Part shown: piece after piece, positions 8,476-16,501 of the stretch
How positions within the stretch are numbered: the stretch's first letter is position 1
Layout of the letters: the number at the start of each line of letters is the position of its first letter
NCBI GenBank assembly: GCA_030696545.1
Contig: JAUYSA010000350.1
Coordinates: forward strand, 1-27,140
Direction of reading: 5' to 3'
Source: Hyphomonadaceae bacterium
Lineage (GTDB): Bacteria; Pseudomonadota; Alphaproteobacteria; Caulobacterales; Hyphomonadaceae
Length of the DNA stretch: 27,140 nt
Notes under the pieces: model-generated
The model's database searches: none
What the model was told of the DNA's origin: nothing
Seen by the model: the letters and a program-made list of their open reading frames with translations, nothing else
Program-made: the position numbers and the translations under genes

Positions 8476-8904
8476 ATGATCAGGATGACGACAGCAGCGA
8501 CGCTGGGTCTCGCCATTTTCACGGCGGCATTCAGCCAGCCGGAGGCAAATGGCCAACAGGAGCCGGTGCGAAACTGCGCCGATCCATTCTCCCAGGCGGA
8601 AATCAACATGTGCGCTCAGGCGGACTACGATGCGGCGGACAAGGAGATGCAAACTGTCCTTACGCTGGCGCTTGAACAGCTGCGCAAGCAGGACCAGAGC
8701 TCGGCCGACCTCGGACCACAATATGTCGGCGCTGAATTACTGCTCATCAAATCACAGGCGGCATGGGCTGCCAGCCGCAGCGATTTCTGTGCGGCACACG
8801 AGATCCTGTTCTATGGCGGTTCAATGCGCCCGGCCGTTTCATCGTCATGCCTGGCCCTGCTCGCGCGCAGCCGCGCCGAAGAACTCCGCACATTTCTTGA
8901 GTAA
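8476..8904 (+). CDS. Secreted DUF1311/LprI-like protein
   Basis: A 142-residue protein with an N-terminal hydrophobic signal (about residues 1-20) and four cysteines at 34, 46, 105 and 125, suited to two disulfides. The arrangement NCADPFSQAEINMCAQADYDAADKEM, then LLLIKSQAAWAASRSDFC, is the DUF1311/LprI N-terminal pattern: a cysteine pair around an N/D-rich helix, then Q-x-x-W-x-x-x-R-x-x-x-C. The family includes a mycobacterial lysozyme inhibitor, but most members have no known function. The internal ATG at 8476 was chosen because GGAG lies 8 bases upstream and the signal peptide starts there. A frame extending to 8419 has no such support. Confidence 0.85.
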   Translation: MIRMTTAATLGLAIFTAAFSQPEANGQQEPVRNCADPFSQAEINMCAQADYDAADKEMQTVLTLALEQLRKQDQSSADLGPQYVGAELLLIKSQAAWAASRSDFCAAHEILFYGGSMRPAVSSSCLALLARSRAEELRTFLE

Positions 8905-8965
8905 TGCGGGGCCGTGATCCGGCAACTACACGCGCACGTATGGGTCGATGCAGCGGGAGTGCGCC

Positions 8966-10438
8966 ATGGGCGGGGCCTTTAGCGTTACACGACGGACGAT
9001 GATGGGCAGCGGTGCGTCCGCCCTGATGCTGGGCGGGGCCTGCGCGCATGTTCCCGCCGGCGCACTGTCAAAAGATATCGCCCTGCTCCGCCGCGCCTAC
9101 GAAACGCTGCATCCCGGACTCTATCGCTACAATAGCCCATCCGAGATGGCCGGCCATTTCGATCGTCTCGCTGCGGCGTGGAGCGCCGGCCAGACACGTG
9201 CGGAGGCTTATCTCTCGCTGTCGCGCTTTCTCGCACGTGTCCGCTGCGGACACACCTACGCAAACTTCTTCAACCAGAGCAAAGAGATCTCCGCAGAACT
9301 CTTCTCAGGCCGAGACAAGCTGCCCTTCCATTTCCGGTGGATCGCCCGGCGCATGATCGTGACGGATGCCAAGGGCGTTGAAGGCTTGCAGCCGGGCGAC
9401 GAGATCAGCGCGATCAACGGCCGCTCCGGCGCCGACATTCTAGGCACGCTTTTGCCGTTTACGCGCGCCGACGGCGGCAATGACGCCAAGCGTGTGGCGC
9501 AGCTCAACGTCATCGGCCTCGAACGCATTGAGACGTTCGACGTGTTCAATGCGCTACTCCATCCGGCGCGCGATGCATTTGTCCTCACAGTCCGCTCTCC
9601 GCGCGATGGCGCCACGCGAACGGTCAAGGCGCCGCCCATCACCCTGGAACAACGCCGCGCGCAGATGGCGCAGGACATCGACGATAAAACGCGCCCAGTG
9701 TTTTCGCTGGAATTCGCACCGGGCAACGTCGCCGTATTGAAAATGCCGAACTGGGGGCTCTACGACAGCAAGTGGGACTGGAAAGGCTTCATCGACGATG
9801 CCTTCCGTCAGCTGGCTGATCGGCGCTCGCCTGCCTTGATTGTCGATCTGCGCGGCAACGAAGGCGGACTCGATTGCGGCGACGAGGTGATCGCGCGGCT
9901 GATCGGCGCCGATTTGCAACGCGCCGCTTACGAGCGTCGCGTGCGCTATGTGAAGACGCCGGCCGATCTCGACCCCTTCCTCGACACGTGGGATGATTCA
10001 TTCCGCGACTGGGGCGCGGATGCCGTGCGGATCGACGATCGCTATTACCGGCTGCTTGAAGAGGACGGCGAAAGCCGCGCGCCGATCCGCGCGAAAGGCC
10101 CGCGCTTCACGGGCAAGGTGGTTGTGCTGGTCGACGCCTCGAACAGCTCCGCGACATTCCAGTTCGCGAATCTTGTTCAGGCCAACAGGCTTGGCACGCT
10201 GGTCGGCGAACCAACCGGCGGCAATCTGCGAGGCATCAATGGCGGGGCCTTCTTCTTTCTGCGTTTGCCGGAATCAGGTCTCGAGGCAGACCTGCCGCTC
10301 ATCGGCACATTCCCGCAAACGCCACAGCCGGACGCGGGCGTTGTGCCGGATGTGGCCGCATCAACGTCGTCCATAGACATCGCAACGGGGCGCGACAGCG
10401 TGATGGAAACAGCCATGGCCATCGCATCGCGCGCATGA
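8966..10438 (+). CDS. S41-family peptidase, exported, probable lipoprotein
   Basis: A 490-residue S41 (C-terminal processing/tricorn-like) serine peptidase homologue. The N-terminus has paired arginines (SVTRRTMM) and a lipobox-like LGGAC with Cys26, suggesting Tat or Sec export and lipid anchoring. A PDZ-like segment (GLQPGDEISAINGRS) is at about 139-153. The strand LIVDLRGNEGG (291-301) and the nucleophile region VLVDASNSSATFQFA (387-401, candidate Ser394 or Ser395) are typical of S41, and GEPTGGN follows at 414. The CtpA catalytic lysine (FGKG) is replaced by GGN, so if active it would use a tricorn/IRBP-like mechanism; H96 in RCGHTY is a candidate base. The start at 8966 has GGGAG six bases upstream, better than the in-frame ATG at 8948. 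The substrate is unknown. Confidence 0.88.
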   Translation: MGGAFSVTRRTMMGSGASALMLGGACAHVPAGALSKDIALLRRAYETLHPGLYRYNSPSEMAGHFDRLAAAWSAGQTRAEAYLSLSRFLARVRCGHTYANFFNQSKEISAELFSGRDKLPFHFRWIARRMIVTDAKGVEGLQPGDEISAINGRSGADILGTLLPFTRADGGNDAKRVAQLNVIGLERIETFDVFNALLHPARDAFVLTVRSPRDGATRTVKAPPITLEQRRAQMAQDIDDKTRPVFSLEFAPGNVAVLKMPNWGLYDSKWDWKGFIDDAFRQLADRRSPALIVDLRGNEGGLDCGDEVIARLIGADLQRAAYERRVRYVKTPADLDPFLDTWDDSFRDWGADAVRIDDRYYRLLEEDGESRAPIRAKGPRFTGKVVVLVDASNSSATFQFANLVQANRLGTLVGEPTGGNLRGINGGAFFFLRLPESGLEADLPLIGTFPQTPQPDAGVVPDVAASTSSIDIATGRDSVMETAMAIASRA

Positions 10439-10465
10439 GTGGCGGGCGCGCCTAAGGCGTTATGG

Positions 10466-10481
10466 TAAATGGAAAATTAAC
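10466..10481 (+). promoter_or_regulatory. CtrA-like binding site upstream of ccrM
   Basis: The sequence reads TAAA, seven bases, then TTAAC, one mismatch from the CtrA consensus TTAA-N7-TTAAC. It lies about 80 bases upstream of the methyltransferase ATG. In Caulobacter, ccrM is activated by CtrA late in the cell cycle, so a site here is expected. Actual binding is inferred. Confidence 0.6.
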
Positions 10482-10485
10482 TACG

Positions 10486-10519
10486 GATTCAATGGGTTGT
10501 TTACCCGGGTCAGCGACTC
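10486..10519. promoter_or_regulatory. Two GANTC methylation sites in the ccrM leader
   Basis: GATTC at 10486-10490 and GACTC at 10515-10519 are both GANTC, the target of CcrM, and both lie between the CtrA-like box and the start codon. Caulobacter ccrM carries two GANTC sites in its own leader whose methylation state affects transcription. The same arrangement here suggests autoregulation by methylation. Confidence 0.7.
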
Positions 10520-10561
10520 TCATCGCTTCAGTCCATTTCGGGCGTTGCGTGAGACAGTTCC

Positions 10562-11731
10562 ATGGCGATCAAAACGATCGACCCGCAGGTTCAGAAGAAC
10601 ACGAAAGCGAAGCCCGCTGCGGCCGCTTCGAGAGTGCTAGCGAAGCCTGTGCTTCCGCTCGACCAGATCATCGTCGGCGACTGTATCGAGTCGATGAACG
10701 CCCTGCCCGAAGGCTCGATCGACCTGATCTTCGCGGACCCGCCCTACAACCTGCAGCTCGGCGGCGACCTGACACGCCCGGACAACAGCCATGTCGACGC
10801 GGTCAACAATGACTGGGACAAGTTTGATTCGTTCGCGGCCTACGACAAGTTCACGCGCGACTGGCTGAAAGCTGCGCGCCGCATCCTGAAGCCTGACGGC
10901 GCGATCTGGGTGATCGGCTCGTATCACAACATCTTCCGCGTCGGCACAGCGATCCAGGACCTCGGCTTCTGGATCCTCAACGATGTCGTGTGGAACAAGT
11001 CGAACCCGATGCCCAACTTCAAGGGCACGCGACTTGCCAATGCGCACGAGACGCTGATCTGGGCGACCCGCAGCCACGAACAGAAGCGCTATACCTTCAA
11101 CTACGACGCGCTGAAGACCGGCAATGACGACATCCAGGCTCGTTCCGATTGGTGGACCTTCCCAATCTGCTCGGGCGGCGAGCGCATGAAGAATGACGAC
11201 GGCAAGAAATCGCATCCGACGCAGAAGCCAGAAGCCCTGCTCCATCGCATCATCGTCGGCACGACGAACCCCGGCGACGTGATCCTCGATCCGTTCTTCG
11301 GCACAGGCACCACCGGTGCCGTCGCCAAGCTGCTCGATCGCCGCTTCATCGGCCTTGAGCGCGACAAGGACTATATCGACGTCGCCACACGCCGCATTGC
11401 CAATGTGCGCAAGCTTGGCGCGGAAGACATCGAAGTTCAGTCGTCAAAGAAATCCGAACCGCGCGTGCCATTCGGCGCGCTAGTCGAGCACGGCCTCGTC
11501 CGTCCCGGCGACCGCCTGTTCTGCCCGCAGAACCGCCACGTCGCCCGCGTCCGCGCAGACGGCAGCCTGATGACCGGCGAATCCTCCGGCTCGATCCATC
11601 GCATGGGCGCGCATGTTCAGAACGCGCCGTCGTGCAATGGCTGGACGTTCTGGCACTACAAGTCGGATCAGGGCCTCGCCCCGATCGACCTGCTGCGCCG
11701 GAAATTCCGCACGCAGATGGGGCTTTCATAA
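10562..11731 (+). CDS. ccrM: Cell-cycle adenine DNA methyltransferase, GANTC-specific
   Basis: An orphan beta-class N6-adenine methyltransferase that would methylate adenine in GANTC after replication. The catalytic motif DPPY is at residues 59-62, ahead of the SAM motif DPFFGTGTTG (243-252), which is the beta-class order. PMPNFKGTRLANAHETLIWA (150-169) is highly typical of CcrM. The C-terminal region from about residue 303 (VPFGALVEHGLVRPGDRLF) is the RAMA-type DNA-recognition domain found in CcrM and absent from shorter restriction-associated homologues. At 389 aa it is slightly longer than the Caulobacter protein, owing to a basic N-terminal extension. No restriction endonuclease lies next to it, consistent with an orphan epigenetic regulator. 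The leader carries a CtrA-like box and two GANTC sites. The call is secure. Confidence 0.97.
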   Translation: MAIKTIDPQVQKNTKAKPAAAASRVLAKPVLPLDQIIVGDCIESMNALPEGSIDLIFADPPYNLQLGGDLTRPDNSHVDAVNNDWDKFDSFAAYDKFTRDWLKAARRILKPDGAIWVIGSYHNIFRVGTAIQDLGFWILNDVVWNKSNPMPNFKGTRLANAHETLIWATRSHEQKRYTFNYDALKTGNDDIQARSDWWTFPICSGGERMKNDDGKKSHPTQKPEALLHRIIVGTTNPGDVILDPFFGTGTTGAVAKLLDRRFIGLERDKDYIDVATRRIANVRKLGAEDIEVQSSKKSEPRVPFGALVEHGLVRPGDRLFCPQNRHVARVRADGSLMTGESSGSIHRMGAHVQNAPSCNGWTFWHYKSDQGLAPIDLLRRKFRTQMGLS

Positions 11732-11819
11732 GCTCCTCGGCTGACCCAGCAAGATGGCTGCGCTGGCTTAACCGCCGCGCGAGCCCTATCTATGCGGTTC
11801 AGTTCCAAGGGAAATTGAC

Positions 11820-12434
11820 ATGAAGCTATACTACATGCCCGGCGCGTGCTCGCTGGCCGCACACATCATCATGCGCGAGACTGGCCAGACGGTCGAACTC
11901 GAGCGCGTGGGCCGCGACAAGAAAACCGAGCATGGCGAGAATTTCCTCGAGGTGACGCCCAAGGGCTATGTGCCTGCCCTGCGCATGGACGATGGCGAAA
12001 TTCTCACCGAGAATATTGTCGTCCATAATTATCTCGCCGACCTGAAGCCTGCTTCAAAGCTTGCCCCCGCGCACGGCACGAAGGCGCGCCTGCGCCAGGA
12101 CGAACTCGCGGTCTTCATCTCGACCGAGATCCACAAGACATACGGCCCGATGTTCAATCCGGCGACGCCGGAAGAAGCCCGGCAGATCGCGAAGGACAAG
12201 CTGGCGACCCGCTATGCGATGATCGAGGAGATGCTGGCGGACGGCCGCCCATATCTGACCGGCGAGAATTTCGCGACGGTGGATTCCTACCTCTTCACCG
12301 TCACGCGCTGGGCCGAGCCGCTCAAGGTCGACCTGTCGAGATTCCCGCTGCTGGCAGCATTCCAGAAACGCGTTGCCGAGCGTCCCGCGGTAAAGGCCGC
12401 CCTCGAAGCCGAAGGGCTGGTGAAGGCGGCCTGA
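11820..12434 (+). CDS. gstA: Beta-class glutathione S-transferase
   Basis: A 204-residue cytoplasmic GST that would conjugate glutathione to electrophiles or reduce disulfides. The N-terminal thioredoxin-like domain starts MKLYYMPGACSLAAHI, with Cys10 in the position of the beta-class active-site cysteine; TPKGYVPALRMDDG carries the cis-proline and GEILTENIVVHNYLAD the glutathione-binding acidic/polar segment. The helical C-terminal domain begins near residue 90 and contains the conserved N-capping Asp in FATVDSYLF. The length is normal. AAGGGA lies 8-9 bases before the ATG. The gene has its own 88-base leader after ccrM and ends 12 bases from the convergent heme protein gene. The substrate is unknown. 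Confidence 0.93.
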   Translation: MKLYYMPGACSLAAHIIMRETGQTVELERVGRDKKTEHGENFLEVTPKGYVPALRMDDGEILTENIVVHNYLADLKPASKLAPAHGTKARLRQDELAVFISTEIHKTYGPMFNPATPEEARQIAKDKLATRYAMIEEMLADGRPYLTGENFATVDSYLFTVTRWAEPLKVDLSRFPLLAAFQKRVAERPAVKAALEAEGLVKAA

Positions 12435-12446
12435 TACGATGACCGT

Positions 12447-12992
12447 CTATTCCGGCGCCGATGCGACGCGCGCATGCGCTTCCTTCAGCGCCGGATAGTA
12501 CTGCATGAACACGGTGTCGGTCGTGCCCGCGTGCTCGTCATGGCAGGAATAGCAGGCCTGGCTACGCGGGATCGCGCTGCCCGTCTTCGATGAGGCGCCG
12601 AAGCCGTAGAACGTCCACGTGCCCGGCCCGCCCTTCTCGTCCTTGACGTGTAGCGAGCGACCGACCACCGCGCCCTGCGTCTGCCCGCCCTTGGCCGGCG
12701 CGACTTCGGTGACGGGTGTGCGAACCTCAAGCTGCATGATCGCGCCAACCGGAAATTTCCCCGTCTTCACATAGGCGTCGTAGCTGTCGGGATCGAGACG
12801 CACCGTGTTGAGCGTCGTGCCGCCATCGCCCTCATAGCTGAGCGCGTATGTCGTGCCGACGGTCGGCCAGCGATCCATGTTCTCGGGGATGACGATCTTG
12901 CCATCGGCGTCATAGCTCGGCCCGGCAAAGGCGGCCGCAGCCAGCGACACCGCAGCGGCGATGCCGACGGCGACAGGTAGAAGGCGTTTCAT
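12447..12992 (-). CDS. Cytochrome P460-family c-type heme protein
   Basis: A 181-residue periplasmic protein with a cleavable Sec signal (cut probably after AFA, residue 23) and one heme c motif, C147-Y-S-C150-H151, near the C-terminus. This placement, the preceding core YDAYVKTGKFPVGAIMQLEV (71-90) and the following VFMQYYPAL match the P460/cytochrome c'-beta fold. Known P460s oxidise hydroxylamine or handle NO, often with a Lys-heme cross-link; Lys76 or Lys79 could be candidates, but this cannot be decided from sequence. It lies 175 bases downstream of the first CHEGNY-family gene on the same strand, with a 21-base imperfect hairpin (13011-13031) in the leader. Family confidence is high, the reaction is unknown. 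Confidence 0.9.
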   Translation of the reverse strand: MKRLLPVAVGIAAAVSLAAAAFAGPSYDADGKIVIPENMDRWPTVGTTYALSYEGDGGTTLNTVRLDPDSYDAYVKTGKFPVGAIMQLEVRTPVTEVAPAKGGQTQGAVVGRSLHVKDEKGGPGTWTFYGFGASSKTGSAIPRSQACYSCHDEHAGTTDTVFMQYYPALKEAHARVASAPE

Positions 12993-13167
12993 GTTTGGCG
13001 TCCCGTATCTGCTCCCCTCTCAAGGGAGAGCTCTGTAGTCCGACCCTGCGACCATTGAGCTCCGGATCGACAAGAAGCGCAAGATTCAGCGCCCCGCGTT
13101 TGCGGACAGAGATGCTGCGTTTCACGCCAGACTGGCTGGCCTCACACGGGATTGAGGACAGGCGGCG

Positions 13168-14289
13168 TCAGTTGCCGCGGCCTTCCTCGGCCGCGTTCGC
13201 CTTCACGACCTTCCCTTCACGCTCCTGCTTGCGGGCGCCAGCGAGGATGCCCTCCATCGCGTAATTGCCTTCGTGGCAGGCATATTCGTAGGAAGGCTCC
13301 TTCGAGGCGTTGAACGCCATCTCGCCCTTCCACGGCTGCGTGTATTGCGAGGGATCATCCACCGTGAATTCATAGACGATCTGCTTGTCGTTCCAGCGCG
13401 TAAAGCGCTCGGTCAGCACGCCATCCTTGGAGACATAGCCGCGCTGGCCCGGATGCACATTCTTCGTCTGCACGACCAGCGTATCGCCTTCATACCATCC
13501 GATGGAATCGCCCAGCCATTGGCGGATCACGTCGGGCCGCTTGCGATCCTTCGTGATCGGAATGATGCGGGCATCATGAACCATCTCGACGAGGATCATC
13601 ACGTGATCCGGCGACTGCACGATCTGGTACGTGTTGTTGTACAGAACGTTCGTCATCACCGGCCCGCCGGTGTTACCGAAGCCGATGATGCAGCGTTCGC
13701 CCATCGGACGCGTTTCCGGATTGTCGTAGCTGCCTAGACCGCCGCCCGCATTGCGATCGACTGACCCCGGCCCCTGCACCGTGCCGGTGCGCGAGGCAGC
13801 GCCTGTCGGTGCGCCCGAAATTCCTGCCGCCGGACGTCCTGCTGGGGCTGCTGTTCCCTTGCGCGGGATGCGGCCATTGGCAGGCTCGACGATCCATGAC
13901 GAGCGGAACTCGCCCTTCACCTGCGCGACGTGCTTGCCCGGATCGACCCAGAACGCGTTGTAGCCGCCTCCGGAAAGCAGATCGCTGCCATCGAGAAGCG
14001 TCTTGTCGTTCGGATCGGCGGGCTTCGCGTCTTCCCGGGTCCGGTTGTTGTAATAGTCCTCGCCTTCCATTTTCGCGACTTCGGCCTGCGTCATCACGAG
14101 GTTTGGATAGTCTGCCGAACGCTGCATGTCGGTGATCGATGAATTGGACCAGAAGCCCTGCAGGTCCGGCACGCCCCAGCTGGTCTTCGGCGGCGCGTAT
14201 CCCGGTGCGGACTGCGCGTGGGCAGCCCCTCCAAGCGCAATCGCGGCAGCTGATGCGCACAGGACGGCCTTGAGCATGGCGAGCTTCAT
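13168..14289 (-). CDS. Exported CHEGNY-family protein, paralogue 1 (function unknown)
   Basis: A 373-residue secreted protein with a Sec signal ending AHAQ near residue 26. It is the most divergent of five paralogues in the window. Shared landmarks are PDLQGFWSN after the signal, YNAFWVDPGKHVAQVKGEFRSS, GERCIIGF, LYNNTYQIVQSPDHVMILVEM, WLGDSIGWYEGDTLVV, TERFTRW, YEFTVDDPSQYTQPWKGE and YACHEGNYAMEGILAGAR. It alone carries a Gly/Ala/Pro/Thr-rich insertion of about 40 residues before the GERC cysteine, and lacks the Lys-rich KGGQ-type tail. The start ATG is preceded by a perfect AGGAGG. I recognise the family only as hypothetical proteins common in acidobacteria and some proteobacteria. Beta-rich core strands make a binding or carrier role conceivable, but that is a guess. 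Confidence 0.85.
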   Translation of the reverse strand: MKLAMLKAVLCASAAAIALGGAAHAQSAPGYAPPKTSWGVPDLQGFWSNSSITDMQRSADYPNLVMTQAEVAKMEGEDYYNNRTREDAKPADPNDKTLLDGSDLLSGGGYNAFWVDPGKHVAQVKGEFRSSWIVEPANGRIPRKGTAAPAGRPAAGISGAPTGAASRTGTVQGPGSVDRNAGGGLGSYDNPETRPMGERCIIGFGNTGGPVMTNVLYNNTYQIVQSPDHVMILVEMVHDARIIPITKDRKRPDVIRQWLGDSIGWYEGDTLVVQTKNVHPGQRGYVSKDGVLTERFTRWNDKQIVYEFTVDDPSQYTQPWKGEMAFNASKEPSYEYACHEGNYAMEGILAGARKQEREGKVVKANAAEEGRGN

Positions 14290-14501
14290 GAATTCCTCCT
14301 CGAGCAAGGCGGCGCGCGATGTCTTGCCGCAGCGCCTGCCACTGACCGTTTCTGACGGAGGCCTCGTATCAACGCAAGGCGTGCGGCAGGGCTTCATCGG
14401 TCGAATTTCCGGGCAATACATGCTTGGACAGGCTCGACATGATCTTTGCTGCACCGCCGCAATGGGCTAGTGGGATCGTCTCGAAACGGGAGTGCGGACG
14501 A

Positions 14502-16187
14502 ATGGCGGACGGCGTCGTGATTGCGGACCTCAAGGCGGTCATTCGCCAGGCAGCGTCGGATGCGGAAGGCTATTTCCTCGCTTTGCGCAAATCTGTTGCC
14601 GCGCAAGTCGCCCCCGGCGGGAAAGTTGACCGCAAGAAGATCGATGAAGAGCAACGCTCAACCCACGGCCTCGCCTGGGTGCTGACCTATGTCGAGACTC
14701 TGAAAGAGACCGCCAACTGGGCCGACCGCATCGCGGCTGAAGGCAAGTTCGGCGAGATCGAACAGCTGCTGACCCAGATCCTGTTTGGTGAATACCTTTA
14801 CCAGCTCGGCGGCGGCCTGCCGATGACGCAGCTTGAAGTCGTCCGCCCCAGCGATATGACCACCGACCCGGCCGTGATCCAGAAGCTTGGCACGCCGGCG
14901 ATCCTGACCCTGATCTCCAAAGGCAACACGGCCGCCGCTCGCATGGCCGCCGCGAAACATATTCGCGGCTTCCTCGACAGCCAGAAGGCCACGGTGGAAT
15001 ACACCGGCCTGGAAGAAACGTTCGAACAGATCCGCGACCAGTTCCGCGCCTTCGGCAAGCAGGTCGTCGAGCCCTACGCCCACCAGTGGCACATGGACGA
15101 CGTGCTCATTCCCGACGACGTCGTGAAGCAGATGGGCGAAATGGGCGTGTTCGGTCTCACTATCCCGGAAGAGTTCGGAGGCCTCGGCCTTGGCAAGACG
15201 GCGATGTGCGTTGTCTCTGAAGAACTCTCGCGCGCCTATATCGGCGTCGGCTCGCTCGGCACCCGTTCCGAGATCGCGGCTGAACTGCTGCTCACTGGCG
15301 GCACGCGCGCCCAGCAGGAGAAATACCTTCCCGGCATCGCATCGGGCGAAATCCTGCCGACCGCTGTGTTCACCGAACCGAACACCGGCTCCGACCTCGG
15401 CTCGCTGCGCACCCGCGCCGTGCGCGATGGCGACACCTGGAAGATCACCGGCAACAAGACGTGGATTACGCACGCCGCCCGCGCCGACCTTATGACGGTG
15501 CTTGCCCGCTCGATCCCGGACACCAACAACTTCTCCGGCCTCTCGATGTTCATCTGCGAGAAGCCGCGTGGCACGGACGAGAACCCCTTCCCCGCCAACG
15601 GCATGACCGGCGGCGAGATCGAAGTGCTCGGCTATCGCGGCATGAAGGAATACGAGCTGGGCTTCGATGGCTTCGAAGTGCCGGCGAGCAACCTGCTCGG
15701 CGAAGTCGAAGGCATGGGCTTCAAACACCTGATGGCCACCTTCGAAGGCGCCCGCATCCAGACTGCCGCCCGCGCCATCGGCGTCGCGCAATGCGCGCTC
15801 GAACTCGGCCTCAAATACTCACTCGACCGCACGCAGTTCGGCCGCCAGATCTTCGACTTCCCGCGCACCTCCGACAAGCTGGTGATGATGGCCGCCGAAC
15901 TCATCGGCGTTCGCCAGCTTACCTACTTCTCGGCGCGCCAGAAGGATGAAGGCAAGCGCTGCGACCTCGAAGCCGGCCTCGCCAAGATGCTGGCCGCCCG
16001 CATCGCATGGGCCGCAGCCGACAACGCGCTGCAGGTCCATGGCGGCAACGGCTTCGCGCTGGAATACCCGGTCAGCCGCGTCCTCTGCGACGCCCGCATC
16101 CTCAACATCTTCGAGGGCGCAGGCGAAGTTCAAGCCATGGTCATCGCACGCCGGACGATCGACGAGTATATTGGGGCGAAGAACTAG
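14502..16187 (+). CDS. mcd: Acyl-CoA dehydrogenase, probable (2S)-methylsuccinyl-CoA dehydrogenase
   Basis: A 561-residue FAD enzyme. The C-terminal 400 residues are a standard acyl-CoA dehydrogenase: VFGLTIPEEFGGLGLG, VFTEPNTGSDLGSLRTRA (FAD/substrate contact), WKITGNKTWITHA, DRTQFGRQIFDFP, QVHGGNGFALEYPVSR and the end IFEGAGEVQ, with Glu538 at the position of the MCAD-type base. An N-terminal domain of about 150 residues (LAWVLTYVETLKETANWADR, then FGEYLYQLGGGLPM) precedes it. That extension and the total length fit Mcd of the ethylmalonyl-CoA pathway, which oxidises methylsuccinyl-CoA to mesaconyl-CoA; another long-type acyl-CoA dehydrogenase remains possible. I chose the ATG at 14502, with GGGAG nine bases upstream, over 14424. 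Electrons would go to ETF and ETF-QO. Confidence 0.85.
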   Translation: MADGVVIADLKAVIRQAASDAEGYFLALRKSVAAQVAPGGKVDRKKIDEEQRSTHGLAWVLTYVETLKETANWADRIAAEGKFGEIEQLLTQILFGEYLYQLGGGLPMTQLEVVRPSDMTTDPAVIQKLGTPAILTLISKGNTAAARMAAAKHIRGFLDSQKATVEYTGLEETFEQIRDQFRAFGKQVVEPYAHQWHMDDVLIPDDVVKQMGEMGVFGLTIPEEFGGLGLGKTAMCVVSEELSRAYIGVGSLGTRSEIAAELLLTGGTRAQQEKYLPGIASGEILPTAVFTEPNTGSDLGSLRTRAVRDGDTWKITGNKTWITHAARADLMTVLARSIPDTNNFSGLSMFICEKPRGTDENPFPANGMTGGEIEVLGYRGMKEYELGFDGFEVPASNLLGEVEGMGFKHLMATFEGARIQTAARAIGVAQCALELGLKYSLDRTQFGRQIFDFPRTSDKLVMMAAELIGVRQLTYFSARQKDEGKRCDLEAGLAKMLAARIAWAAADNALQVHGGNGFALEYPVSRVLCDARILNIFEGAGEVQAMVIARRTIDEYIGAKN

Positions 16188-16234
16188 CGCCCGGCCACCG
16201 GCGACCTACTTCTCTCTGAAAGAGGAGCGCCGCC

Positions 16235-16501
16235 ATGGCCGAATCCGTTCGCGTTGATCAACCCCTGTTCCTGCACGATGGCGAAGTCGCCTTCGGCGCC
16301 GTGCGTGAAATCCACGGTAACCAGCTGAAGATCTACATCGAGAACGCTGGGGACTTCACCGTGCCGATGAGCGCGGTGCATGAGGTTCACTTCGACAAGG
16401 TGATCCTCGACGGCGCCAAGCTGGACAAGAAGATCCACGCCGCAATCGGCCGGGCCCATGCCGCCGAGGACGACGAAGACCATGCCCCGGCTGACGAATA
16501 G
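16235..16501 (+). CDS. Small protein of unknown function, 88 aa
   Basis: A short acidic cytoplasmic protein without signal or membrane segment, behind a good AGAGGAG ribosome binding site and 47 bases after the acyl-CoA dehydrogenase stop, so probably in the same transcript. Alternating hydrophobic residues (AFGAVREIHGNQLKIYIE, then FTVPMSAVHEVHFDKVIL) suggest a small beta-barrel, loosely like a PRC-barrel or DUF2171-type domain. The C-terminal 20 residues are acidic and His-rich (AEDDEDHAPADE), perhaps disordered or metal-binding. I do not recognise a named family with confidence. Strong codon structure and the ribosome binding site make it very likely a real gene. Confidence 0.75.
   Translation: MAESVRVDQPLFLHDGEVAFGAVREIHGNQLKIYIENAGDFTVPMSAVHEVHFDKVILDGAKLDKKIHAAIGRAHAAEDDEDHAPADE

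Noticed and set aside
13011..13031. Near-palindrome in the leader of the P460 gene, first taken as a terminator of paralogue 1
   Set aside because: No T-run follows the stem and the pairing is broken in the middle, so it is mentioned only as a weak hairpin in the gene entry.
14323..14390. Imperfect inverted repeat (CTTGCCGCAGCGCC and GGCGTGCGGCAGG) upstream of paralogue 1
   Set aside because: Arms differ by one inserted base and are far apart; composition of GC-rich DNA makes this likely by chance.
14658..15791. Minus-strand frame of 377 codons within the acyl-CoA dehydrogenase gene
   Set aside because: Antisense shadow of a strongly conserved enzyme; no domain or start signal.
16209..16228. 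Small hairpin around the ribosome binding site of the 88-residue protein
   Set aside because: Only about five pairs with a wobble and a three-base loop, too weak to be called a regulatory structure.
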